A DNA stretch of 36,677 bases from Dysgonomonas sp. Marseille-P4677. GTDB lineage: Bacteria > Bacteroidota > Bacteroidia > Bacteroidales > Dysgonomonadaceae. The position numbers and the translations under genes are program-made. Location: the NCBI RefSeq assembly GCF_016652235.1, contig NZ_JAEPKU010000029.1, forward strand, positions 1 to 36,677. Reading direction: 5' to 3'. How positions within the stretch are numbered: position 1 is the stretch's first letter; every line of letters starts with the position of its first letter. This document shows, one piece after another, positions 17,901 through 24,584 of this stretch. The notes beneath the pieces are model-generated. The model ran no database searches, was not told the DNA's origin, and saw only the letters and a program-made list of their open reading frames with translations.

Positions 17901-19086
17901 TCAATTCATCACTTTCCCCAAAATCATTTGCCTGTAAATAACCAAGAATATTATTTTCGAATATCTTAATAACTTTTACATCTACAGCCCAAAGATTTAC
18001 AGCTTTGAAAGGGATGGTCAAATTCTCAGAATTAGGCAAAATATTCCCCGAACCAACTAGCTGAACTTCCGGTTTATTCTTCTCAAAGCTCACACTATAG
18101 ACATAATCCTCTGTTAAAGCAATATTTGCAGCACTTTTAATCTCCTTGAATATCTTAAGTTCAAGACTTGTTCCTCTGGTCGTTTTATCCAGATAAAGTC
18201 TTAATACATTTTTCTGTACATCGAATGAGAAAGTCTCTACTGCTCCCGGCTGTATAAGCCCTTGTATATTTTGGCTCAAAGAAAGCGGATCGCTAAATGT
18301 TACACGAATACATTCTTGAGGGTCATATTCCATAGCAACATCTATAACCTGAAAATCAGGTATCTTAGGCATTTGTATTTTTATATCCTCATCTGTTTTT
18401 ACATTAATAGCACTACCTTTTACATGAAGTGTATATTCCATGTCTATTTTTTCACGATAAAGGCTATCTATTAATATATTAAAACGGCCTTTAGCTTCGG
18501 TTGGTGTTATTTTAATCTTGGCATCTTTTGCCTTGTCTCCGCCACTTAGGGAAAACATTTTCTTTACATCTTCCAGGTCAGCATCATCAGCCAGTAGTAC
18601 CGTACCTTTTACAGCATTCCAAGACAGATCATTATCCTTAATTGGAGAATAAGGTAATAATGAAACGTTATATTTCTGCTCAGGAACATGAAAATAAAAA
18701 TAGAATTCTTTAAACTTTCCATCTACTTTCAGCACCTTATCCAGCTTAAACCAAGCTTCATATTCTTGTCCACGCTTAAGTTCTCCCGGCTCAGGAACGA
18801 ACTTTATAGTGCGCGAATTTGTCCAATAAGCCTTCCCCTTTAGAGAGGGAGAAAACTCGAAAAGATTTTGATCAATCTCCTTATTCAGTTCTACGGTAGG
18901 AATATCCTGCGTAAGTTCTATCTGAATTTCGGAAGAAGACGAAACCTTCCCGAAGGTAAAGGCTGCAATATATTTTGCAAATTCAGAATCGATCTCCCGA
19001 CTGCCACTTCTCTTACAAGAATTGAGTATAAGAAGGCTCCCGAAGAAAATAAAAAGAGAGCTGAAGATGAATAGCTTTTTTTTCAT
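14914..19086 (-). CDS. Alpha-2-macroglobulin family lipoprotein, N-terminal part
   Basis: Bacterial alpha-2-macroglobulins are large envelope proteins thought to trap attacking proteases. This part of 1390 residues starts with a lipoprotein signal (MKKKLFIFSS...LLILNSCKRSG). The open frame extends 51 codons further upstream, but that extension overlaps the zupT end and lacks a signal, so ATG 19086 is preferred. A series of MG-type beta domains follows, with the motif YGERGVWRPGDSIYVTF and the A2M-domain stretch FKPVVKYLGPF...LPPYFGSVRVMVVAGN. It ends ISRMPSFA at a TGA, immediately before the thioester domain. Read through, the whole would be about 1855 residues, a normal size for this family in Bacteroidota. 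A PbpC partner gene is not adjacent. Confidence 0.85.
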   Translation of the reverse strand: MKKKLFIFSSLFIFFGSLLILNSCKRSGSREIDSEFAKYIAAFTFGKVSSSSEIQIELTQDIPTVELNKEIDQNLFEFSPSLKGKAYWTNSRTIKFVPEPGELKRGQEYEAWFKLDKVLKVDGKFKEFYFYFHVPEQKYNVSLLPYSPIKDNDLSWNAVKGTVLLADDADLEDVKKMFSLSGGDKAKDAKIKITPTEAKGRFNILIDSLYREKIDMEYTLHVKGSAINVKTDEDIKIQMPKIPDFQVIDVAMEYDPQECIRVTFSDPLSLSQNIQGLIQPGAVETFSFDVQKNVLRLYLDKTTRGTSLELKIFKEIKSAANIALTEDYVYSVSFEKNKPEVQLVGSGNILPNSENLTIPFKAVNLWAVDVKVIKIFENNILGYLQANDFGESDELKRFGRLILKKRIRLDEDPTMKLEEWNNYSLDLSKMIKQDPGAVYRIEFSMKKEYSLYPCDGMVPQIPEEASLERFDNKLSEEDEAKFDRPGYYYSEDWDWDNYNWEERDNPCDPTFYMNKSYSCIVLASNIGITAKLGSDKKMLVALTDILTTKPISGSPVDVYNYQMQRIGSGKTDGDGFAEIDYKGGVPFAIIASRDKEKGYLKVTSNLSLSLSNFDVSGKEIQKGLKGYIYGERGVWRPGDSIYVTFILEDKAKTLPKDHPVSLELYTPRGQLAQRYVSTSGKDGFYPFRMATDASAITGNWQARVKVGGVTFYKTLKIETVKPNRLKIRLDVGDMINAGSGSFTGALSSQWLHGAPAVNLASKVEMTLSTASVPFKGYEKYSFNNPTSSFSSDTYAIFDGHLDASGNASIRGSLPQAASAPGMLRANIVSRVFESGGDASIYTQTVPYSPFSAYIGIKSPTESDYGWMETDKDNMLDIVTLTPQGKPINRSNLNVKIYKIDWSWWWNSNDNLASYVNNTSTKVVLDENISTTGGKAKVKFRIEYPEWGRYLVIVKDGQGGHTTGKVLYVDWPSWRGRSDKQDPSGLTMLSFTTDKQSYNVGETATVILPKSSEGRALISIEDGSRVISREWVTTSGKEDTKHTFKVTEEMAPNFYIFASLFQPHAQTDNDLPIRMYGVLNINVENKETVLLPVITMPDELRPEKEFSVSVSEKNKKDMTYTLAVVDEGLLDLTSFKTPNAWNDFYSRQALGVRTWDMFDMVVGAQTGKLGPLLSIGGDEALKPSNNTMSRFKPVVKYLGPFTLSGGKTDIHKITLPPYFGSVRVMVVAGNTKGAYGSTDKAVPVRNPLMILSTLPRVAGPDEEILLPVNVFAMDKKVKNVTVTVQATGLFQFTDGTTKSVSFTETGDKMVYFKVKVSKKTGYEKVVIKASGNGETATETINIEIRNPNPPVLLASQALVPVNDTANLSLTFESIKDGDWAKIEISRMPSFA

Positions 19087-19129
19087 ATTTGTATTTTTTG
19101 TGTCTGCTGTGTTAGTATCGTGTAAAACA

Positions 19130-19137
19130 CAAATATA
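19130..19137 (-). promoter_or_regulatory. Putative -7 box for the alpha-2-macroglobulin gene
   Basis: TATATTTG on the minus strand matches TAnnTTTG, 44 bases before ATG 19086. This supports that start over the longer frame that opens at 19239, upstream of the box. Confidence 0.45.
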
Positions 19138-19192
19138 GCGGAATATTTTATAAACTACATAAGGAGAAGAGTTTATTATCGAACAATTGTAG

Positions 19193-19987
19193 TTATACAA
19201 ACAAGTATAGACTAAAAGCCATAACCAGCATCCCGGCAACTAACCCCATAATGGAGATATGATGTTTCCCATACTTCTCTGCACTTGGGAGTAACTCATC
19301 GAGAGATATAAAAACCATAATACCGGATACAGCAGCAAGAATAACTCCATTCATAGCCGATGACCAAAACTGCATAAGAAAGAAATAAGCAATCAATGCT
19401 CCAAAAGGCTCGGCCAACCCCGAAGCAAAAGAGTACCAGAATGCTTTCTTTCGACTGCCTGTAGCATGGTAGATAGGAACTGCCACAGCAATCCCCTCAG
19501 GAATATTGTGTATGGCAATAGCTACTGTAATGGGGATAGCAACATCGAGCGAACCTAAGGCCGATGTAAATGTTGCTATACCTTCGGGAAAGTTATGGAT
19601 GGCTATAGACATTGCAACAACAATCCCGGTTCGCTTCAAGGCCTTTTTTTTACCCATATCTTCAACTCCTTGTATTTCATGAGGATTCAGAGATTTTGGA
19701 ATAGCAAAGTCAATCAGATTTATAATAGCAATACCGGCAAAGAACGCAAGTATTAAATATAAAGTGCCTAATTTATCACCGTAAGCAGAAACCAGTTCTA
19801 ATTTCCCTTGCGGCATCATCTCCATAAATGATACATAAATCATAATCCCCGCCGAGAAACCGAGCGAAGCACACAAAAATTTAGTATTGGTATGCTTGGC
19901 TATAAGGGCTATAAGGCTACCTATACCGGTAGACAAACCTGCAATAGCAGTGAGAATAAATGCAAGTAGTATGTTTTGTTCATCCAT
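19193..19987 (-). CDS. zupT: ZIP-family metal transporter, ZupT-like
   Basis: This inner-membrane importer would bring in Zn2+ and perhaps other divalent cations. From the ATG at 19987 the protein has 264 residues, close to E. coli ZupT. The two metal-site helices are visible: HNFPEGIATF at 131-140 and HNIPEGIAVAV from 160, each with the His-Asn-x-Pro-Glu motif. About eight membrane segments are present. An in-frame TTG at 20029 would add 14 residues that are not part of the family, so I prefer the ATG. The gene diverges from an EmrB-type MFS gene across a 179-base gap. Its 3' end lies 107 bases before the alpha-2-macroglobulin start on the same strand. Confidence 0.92.
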   Translation of the reverse strand: MDEQNILLAFILTAIAGLSTGIGSLIALIAKHTNTKFLCASLGFSAGIMIYVSFMEMMPQGKLELVSAYGDKLGTLYLILAFFAGIAIINLIDFAIPKSLNPHEIQGVEDMGKKKALKRTGIVVAMSIAIHNFPEGIATFTSALGSLDVAIPITVAIAIHNIPEGIAVAVPIYHATGSRKKAFWYSFASGLAEPFGALIAYFFLMQFWSSAMNGVILAAVSGIMVFISLDELLPSAEKYGKHHISIMGLVAGMLVMAFSLYLFV

Positions 19988-20101
19988 ATCAGAGATATCG
20001 ATTAAGGAATTGATTATAGAAAGATGCAAAGATAAGCATTCGAGTGAAGTAAAGTCTGGTTTTTTATTATGAAATAAATAATATCCTTATATTCGTTTTC
20101 A

Positions 20102-20109
20102 CAAAAGTA
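20102..20109 (-). promoter_or_regulatory. Putative -7 box for zupT
   Basis: TACTTTTG on the minus strand matches TAnnTTTG in the divergent gap. It predicts a leader of about 110 bases to ATG 19987. Confidence 0.3.
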
Positions 20110-20166
20110 AACATTTAGGTAATTTAGAGGATTTATAAAAGGTGATGAATACTTAACAAATAATAT

Positions 20167-21552
20167 ATGGGCAATATACAGACAAAGTCAAATACCGGTA
20201 CATTATTATTTACCATATGCCTAGCCTCTTCTCTTGTACCCTTTCTGGGATCAGCGTTAAATCTGGCTTTACCATACATCAACAACGAATTATCTTTGGA
20301 TGCCATTACATCGGGATGGATTCCGACATCTTATATGCTGTCGACGGCTATATTTCAAATCCCATGTGCCCGAATAGCTGATATGATAGGCCGTAAAAAG
20401 GTCTTTGTAGCAGGTGTTATTGTATTGACAATCTTTTCCTTATTAAGTGGATTAGCCAGTACCGGAACAACATTGATTATATATCGTTTTCTTGCGGGGT
20501 TTGGCAGTGCAATGATGTTTGGCACGAGCACAGCTATCCTCACCTCATCCATTCCTATTGAGAAACGTGGCCAGTCACTAGGTATTGTTGCAGCAACTGT
20601 ATACTTCTCGCTCGCAGCCGGGCCATTCTTAGGAGGCTTACTAACTCAATACTTTAATTGGCATAGTATTTTCTTTTTGTCGGCTTTTATAAGTTTAATA
20701 GTTGCTATCAGTGGTTATCTTGTAATAAAGGATGATTTTAAAGAGGACAAGCCCGGAAAATTCGATATAGTCGGATCTATCCTATTTGCAATAGGTTTAT
20801 CATCTTTGATTTATGGCTTCTCGGAATTACCTCACTCACATGGTTTTATTTTAATAGGAATAGGAACTATAATCCTGATTTATTTTGCCCTTTATGAAAA
20901 GAAACAAGAATACCCCGTATTCAACATTCGCGTCTTTCTGGAGAACAGAATATTTCGCATGTCGGGTCTTTCTGCTCTCATAAACTATTCTGCGACCTTT
21001 GCCATATCCTTTATGTTGAGTTTATATCTACAATATGTACGAGGACTATCACCTCGCGATGCGGGTTTTATCTTAATTATCCAATCGGTAGTACAAGCTT
21101 TAGTCTCCCTTAAATCAGGTAAACTATCAGATAAAATGCCAGCGGCAACATTAGCTACACTAGGCATGGCTATACTTTCTGTTGGATTAATCGGATTATG
21201 CTTTATATCAGCAACCACCAGTTATTTATATCTGGCTATTGTTTTGATAATTTTAGGATTAGGCTTTGGAATATTTTCCTCCCCTAACACAAATATTATT
21301 ATGAGTTCGGTGGATAAGAAACATTACGGTTTAGCATCTGCAACTATGGGCACAATGCGTCTGACAGGACAAGCTTTCAGTATGGGTATTGCTATCATGT
21401 CTATTTCATTGGTTATCGGAAATATTCAATTATCGCCGAACGTACATGCCGAACTCATTACCAGTATGCGTATCACATTCGCCATTTGTCTGATGCTATC
21501 TTTGTTTGGTGTGTATGCTTCGTCTATCAGAAATGAGAAAAAGATAAGATAA
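20167..21552 (+). CDS. MFS multidrug efflux transporter, EmrB/QacA type (DHA2)
   Basis: The 461-residue protein has about 14 hydrophobic segments, the count typical of DHA2 proton-driven drug pumps. The N-terminal region has ALPYINNELSLDAITSGWIPTSY and the loop motif RIADMIGRKKVFVAG (motif A), and the antiporter-type motif C region GPFLGGLLTQYFNWHSIFF is well kept. No partner genes of a tripartite pump (HlyD-like adaptor or TolC) are nearby, so it probably acts alone at the inner membrane. The substrate is unknown. It is divergent from zupT and is followed by mntH after 118 bases. Confidence 0.87.
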   Translation: MGNIQTKSNTGTLLFTICLASSLVPFLGSALNLALPYINNELSLDAITSGWIPTSYMLSTAIFQIPCARIADMIGRKKVFVAGVIVLTIFSLLSGLASTGTTLIIYRFLAGFGSAMMFGTSTAILTSSIPIEKRGQSLGIVAATVYFSLAAGPFLGGLLTQYFNWHSIFFLSAFISLIVAISGYLVIKDDFKEDKPGKFDIVGSILFAIGLSSLIYGFSELPHSHGFILIGIGTIILIYFALYEKKQEYPVFNIRVFLENRIFRMSGLSALINYSATFAISFMLSLYLQYVRGLSPRDAGFILIIQSVVQALVSLKSGKLSDKMPAATLATLGMAILSVGLIGLCFISATTSYLYLAIVLIILGLGFGIFSSPNTNIIMSSVDKKHYGLASATMGTMRLTGQAFSMGIAIMSISLVIGNIQLSPNVHAELITSMRITFAICLMLSLFGVYASSIRNEKKIR

Positions 21553-21636
21553 GAACTTCATTTAATTATCTATATATTATATCCAAAATTGGAAAGAAAG
21601 ATTTACAAATAAAAAAACAAGGCGAAAACTGTCACT

Positions 21637-21658
21637 TTTGTCACCTTTTAGTTAAAAT
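21637..21658 (+). repeat. Recurring upstream motif, copy B
   Basis: It is identical over 22 bases to copy A (6239-6260) and lies 12 bases before the mntH ATG. On its 5' side it adds a second GTCAC (21631-21635), giving GTCAC-N4-GTCAC direct half-sites, which copy C shares. Confidence 0.55.
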
Positions 21659-21670
21659 AGAGATATACAA

Positions 21671-22957
21671 ATGAGAAATCTATTCAAGAAATTAAAAAAG
21701 GACTATAATACAATCAACACGAAGCAAAAATCAAGTATACTCGAAGTTATGAAGTATATAGGCCCTGGACTTCTTGTCACTGTGGGCTTCATAGATCCGG
21801 GTAATTGGGCTTCAAATTTTGCTGCAGGTTCAGAATTTGGTTATGCACTTTTATGGGTTGTAACGCTTTCCACTATCATGTTGATTATTTTGCAACATAA
21901 TGTAGCCCACTTAGGTATTGTAACAGGACTTTGTCTTTCAGAGGCCGCGAACAAATATCTTCCACACATCGGTTCACGGGTTGTACTTTGGTCTGCAATC
22001 GGAGCATCCATATCTACCTCACTAGCCGAAATACTAGGAGGTGCTATTGCCTTGAATATGTTGTTCGATATTCCTATAAAAATAGGATCGGTACTTGTAG
22101 CTATATTCGTTTTCATTATGATGTTTTCCAATTCATATAAGAAGATTGAGAGGTATATCATTTTCTTTGTTTCTATGATTGGCTTGTCTTTCATTTATGA
22201 ATTATTTCTAGTCGATATCGAATGGGGCGAAGCTGCGCAATCATGGGTGGTTCCATCTATACCGCAAGGGTCGATGCTTATTGTAATGAGTGTACTTGGG
22301 GCAGTAGTAATGCCACACAATCTTTTTCTACACTCGGAGGTTATACAGAGCCGACAATGGAATCTGCAAGATGAAAAGGTAATGGAAAAGCAACTTAAAT
22401 ATGAATTTTTCGACACTTTCTTTTCGATGCTTATAGGTTGGGCTATCAACAGTGCCATGATTCTGCTTGCCGCTGCAACATTTTTCAAACAAGGTGTAGT
22501 AGTTGACGATCTCCAACAAGCACACTCTTTATTACAACCCTTATTAGGAGAAAATGCAGTTATCATATTTGCTATTGCATTATTGTTGGCGGGTATTTCT
22601 TCATCCATGACATCGGGTATTGCCGCAGGATCTATATTTGCAGGTATGTACAACGAACCATATAACATTAAAGATATCCATTCTCGTATCGGTATTCTGA
22701 TATCGCTCGGGGTAGGCTTGCTTATAATTTTTATGATCGGAGATCCATTTAAAGGCCTTATCATATCACAAGCTATTTTGAGTATGCAACTACCTATTAC
22801 AGTTTTTTTGCAAGTAAGATTAACATCCTCTAAAAAAGTTATGGGGAAATATGCGAATACTTTATGGACGAAAATTCTGCTTTATGGGATCGCTATCATT
22901 GTAACACTTCTAAACATATTATTACTAGCCAGCTTTTTTATTAATATAAAAATATAA
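21671..22957 (+). CDS. mntH: Nramp-family Mn2+/Fe2+ transporter
   Basis: This inner-membrane proton-coupled importer takes up Mn2+ or Fe2+. The metal-binding helix 1 has the canonical DPGN at residues 42-45 (GFIDPGNWASNFAAGS), and helix 6 has VVMPHNLFLHSEV with M214-P215-H216, so both metal-site motifs are intact. About 11 membrane segments fit the family, and 428 residues is a normal length. The short hydrophilic N-terminus starts at ATG 21671. Only 12 bases upstream lies the recurring GTCACC motif, which may be its control element. No Fur or MntR box was identified by eye. Confidence 0.95.
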   Translation: MRNLFKKLKKDYNTINTKQKSSILEVMKYIGPGLLVTVGFIDPGNWASNFAAGSEFGYALLWVVTLSTIMLIILQHNVAHLGIVTGLCLSEAANKYLPHIGSRVVLWSAIGASISTSLAEILGGAIALNMLFDIPIKIGSVLVAIFVFIMMFSNSYKKIERYIIFFVSMIGLSFIYELFLVDIEWGEAAQSWVVPSIPQGSMLIVMSVLGAVVMPHNLFLHSEVIQSRQWNLQDEKVMEKQLKYEFFDTFFSMLIGWAINSAMILLAAATFFKQGVVVDDLQQAHSLLQPLLGENAVIIFAIALLLAGISSSMTSGIAAGSIFAGMYNEPYNIKDIHSRIGILISLGVGLLIIFMIGDPFKGLIISQAILSMQLPITVFLQVRLTSSKKVMGKYANTLWTKILLYGIAIIVTLLNILLLASFFINIKI

Positions 22958-22968
22958 GGATAATATGC

Positions 22969-22976
22969 TATCTTTG
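22969..22976 (+). promoter_or_regulatory. Putative -7 box for the 23.1-24.5 kb operon
   Basis: TATCTTTG matches TAnnTTTG, 92 bases before the ATG at 23069 and just after mntH. Confidence 0.35.
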
Positions 22977-23068
22977 AAGTCATCATTTGCAAGAACAGGA
23001 AAAGATTATTTAAAAAAATAAAAAGTCTGGACTGCTTATTTATCAATCAATTAAAACTTAGTTAGATT

Positions 23069-23524
23069 ATGAGAAAGATTATAGTTGTTACAATATTTTG
23101 CTGCCTGTTTTTAGTATTAAATAGCGGATGTGGATCTAAATCATCCAAAGAAAATAATACAGAGACATCTTCTGTATCAGACCAACAAAAAGAACCGGCT
23201 AAGGCTAAATTTATAAAACTGGCTAAAGAAACCAACAAAAAAATGCCTATGCCAATACCGGGAGGAATAAGGATAGACAAGGTAGAGGCCGTATCGAAAA
23301 CCGAGTTTAAGTATTATTACACTTTTACACAAACTCCGGCAGTATCGGCGGAAGAATTTATCAGAAATACAAAACCGGCTCTCACTCTGGGCCTGCAAAC
23401 TGCAAAGGGAGAAGATCTGGATATGTTTAGAAAAGAAAAAATGAATCTCATATATGCTTATTACACAATGGACGGTAATCTATTTGCTGAAATACAAGTA
23501 ACTCCGGCCGACTATATAAAGTAA
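23069..23524 (+). CDS. Small lipoprotein of unknown function
   Basis: The 151-residue product has a lipoprotein signal peptide with the lipobox LNSGC (C21), then a Ser/Lys/Glu-rich linker of about 30 residues. The folded part reads IPGGIRIDKVEAVSKTEFKYYYTF and ends DGNLFAEIQVTPADYIK, an alternating pattern that suggests a small alpha/beta domain. I do not recognise a family. It leads a likely three-gene operon: the Dabb-domain gene starts 22 bases after it. The linker suggests a domain held away from the membrane, and the location is probably outer membrane, periplasmic face. Confidence 0.7.
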   Translation: MRKIIVVTIFCCLFLVLNSGCGSKSSKENNTETSSVSDQQKEPAKAKFIKLAKETNKKMPMPIPGGIRIDKVEAVSKTEFKYYYTFTQTPAVSAEEFIRNTKPALTLGLQTAKGEDLDMFRKEKMNLIYAYYTMDGNLFAEIQVTPADYIK

Positions 23525-23546
23525 TTATAAATATAAAAATTTAGTT

Positions 23547-23846
23547 ATGATTAAACATATCGTAATGTGGAAACTCAAAGAAGAGTCTCAAGGAAATGAC
23601 AAAGCTACAAATGCTAAACTTATTAAAGAAAAACTGGAAGCCCTCAACGGAAAAATAGACGGTTTATTAAAATTAGAAGTGGGGATAGATTTTCTGGGAG
23701 GAGGAAACTTCGATGTAGTCCTTTATTCCGAATTATCAAAAAAAGAAGACTTGGATATTTACCAAAATCATCCATTACATCAAGCGTTATTACCTTTCAT
23801 CAGAGAAGCTGTAATAGACAGAAAAGCTGTAGATTTTGAAGTATAA
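23547..23846 (+). CDS. Dabb (stress-responsive alpha/beta-barrel) domain protein
   Basis: The 99-residue protein starts with the Dabb signature MIKHIVMWKLKEE and has the central KLEVGIDFLGGGNFDVVLYSELSKKEDL, followed by YQNHPLHQALLPFIRE. It is a single ferredoxin-like dimerising domain. Family members include plant stress proteins and some enzymes, but bacterial single-domain members are mostly unassigned. It is cytoplasmic. The alkylation-repair-like gene starts 24 bases downstream. Confidence 0.88.
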   Translation: MIKHIVMWKLKEESQGNDKATNAKLIKEKLEALNGKIDGLLKLEVGIDFLGGGNFDVVLYSELSKKEDLDIYQNHPLHQALLPFIREAVIDRKAVDFEV

Positions 23847-23870
23847 GGAAACAGATTGGTTTACATACTT

Positions 23871-24533
23871 ATGCAAAATATAATAAAAGATATCCGTACC
23901 CGCTGTCGTTTGTCTATGAATGGAGTAGCTTCTACAAGCATGCGACAACGAGGACTTACATACAAAGTCAACTTTGGACTGAATATCCAACAAATAAAAG
24001 ATTTAGCTACTCGTTATCAACCTGATGCAACATTAGCAGCTACGCTATGGTTAGAGGATACTCGGGAGTTAAAAATTCTGGCAACGTTACTTTATCCGAT
24101 AAATGATTTCAATCAAGAGACTGCCAATGTGTGGGTAACTGAGATTCCCAATCAAGAGATAAGGGAACAAGTTTGTCTCAACCTGTTTCAAAATCTTCCT
24201 TTTGCCAATCAGTTGGCATTAATGTGGTCTAACTCGGATAATGAAGGTACACGTACAACCGGTTATTGGTTGCTGACACGATTATTCCTCACAAAAAAAG
24301 CAACCCCTGTATCATTCGACGCATTCAGCTCCATCTTAAATGATGTTATATCTGATAATACATTTATAAGAAACGCTGCATCACTTGCTCTAAAACAGAT
24401 AGGAAGACAATGTAAAGAACAAGCTGATTGGATTCTGGAAAAATTATCTATATACAAAGACGATAATAATCTTATAAAACGGGAAGCTTATAATAGTCTG
24501 GCTTTTGAGTTCGAATATTATTTTGAAGAATAG
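23871..24533 (+). CDS. AlkD-like HEAT-repeat protein (DNA alkylation repair family)
   Basis: From ATG 23871 the protein has 220 residues; an in-frame TTG at 23856 would add five. The pattern MRQRGLTYKVNFGL, LAATLWLEDTRELKILATLL, ANVWVTEIPNQEIREQV, ALMWSNSDNEGTRTTGYWLL and RNAASLALKQIGRQC follows the helical repeats of the AlkC/AlkD DNA glycosylase fold (PF08713). Characterised AlkD has a catalytic Asp soon after the Trp of the third block; here that place reads WVTEIPNQEIREQ with no Asp, so activity as a glycosylase is uncertain. It is the last gene of a likely operon and is followed by a 12-bp hairpin. DNA binding is plausible by homology. Confidence 0.75.
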   Translation: MQNIIKDIRTRCRLSMNGVASTSMRQRGLTYKVNFGLNIQQIKDLATRYQPDATLAATLWLEDTRELKILATLLYPINDFNQETANVWVTEIPNQEIREQVCLNLFQNLPFANQLALMWSNSDNEGTRTTGYWLLTRLFLTKKATPVSFDAFSSILNDVISDNTFIRNAASLALKQIGRQCKEQADWILEKLSIYKDDNNLIKREAYNSLAFEFEYYFEE

Positions 24534-24536
24534 AGA

Positions 24537-24566
24537 AAGCGTTAAGAGCACCGACTCTTAACGCTT
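24537..24566. terminator. Hairpin between convergent genes
   Basis: A perfect 12-bp stem AAGCGTTAAGAG / CTCTTAACGCTT (24537-24548 and 24555-24566) has a 6-base loop. It sits between stops at 24533 and 24585. T-runs are poor on both sides, but the position and stem suit a bidirectional terminator. Confidence 0.6.
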
Positions 24567-24584
24567 CAAATATAGTCAAGATTC

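Noticed and set aside
19087-19239. A 51-codon N-terminal extension of the alpha-2-macroglobulin gene
   Set aside because: It precedes a clear lipoprotein signal at ATG 19086, covers the likely -7 box at 19130-19137 and overlaps the end of zupT.
22195-22764. A 189-codon frame antisense to mntH
   Set aside because: mntH is a complete, well-conserved gene on the other strand, and the antisense frame has no signal, motif or leader.
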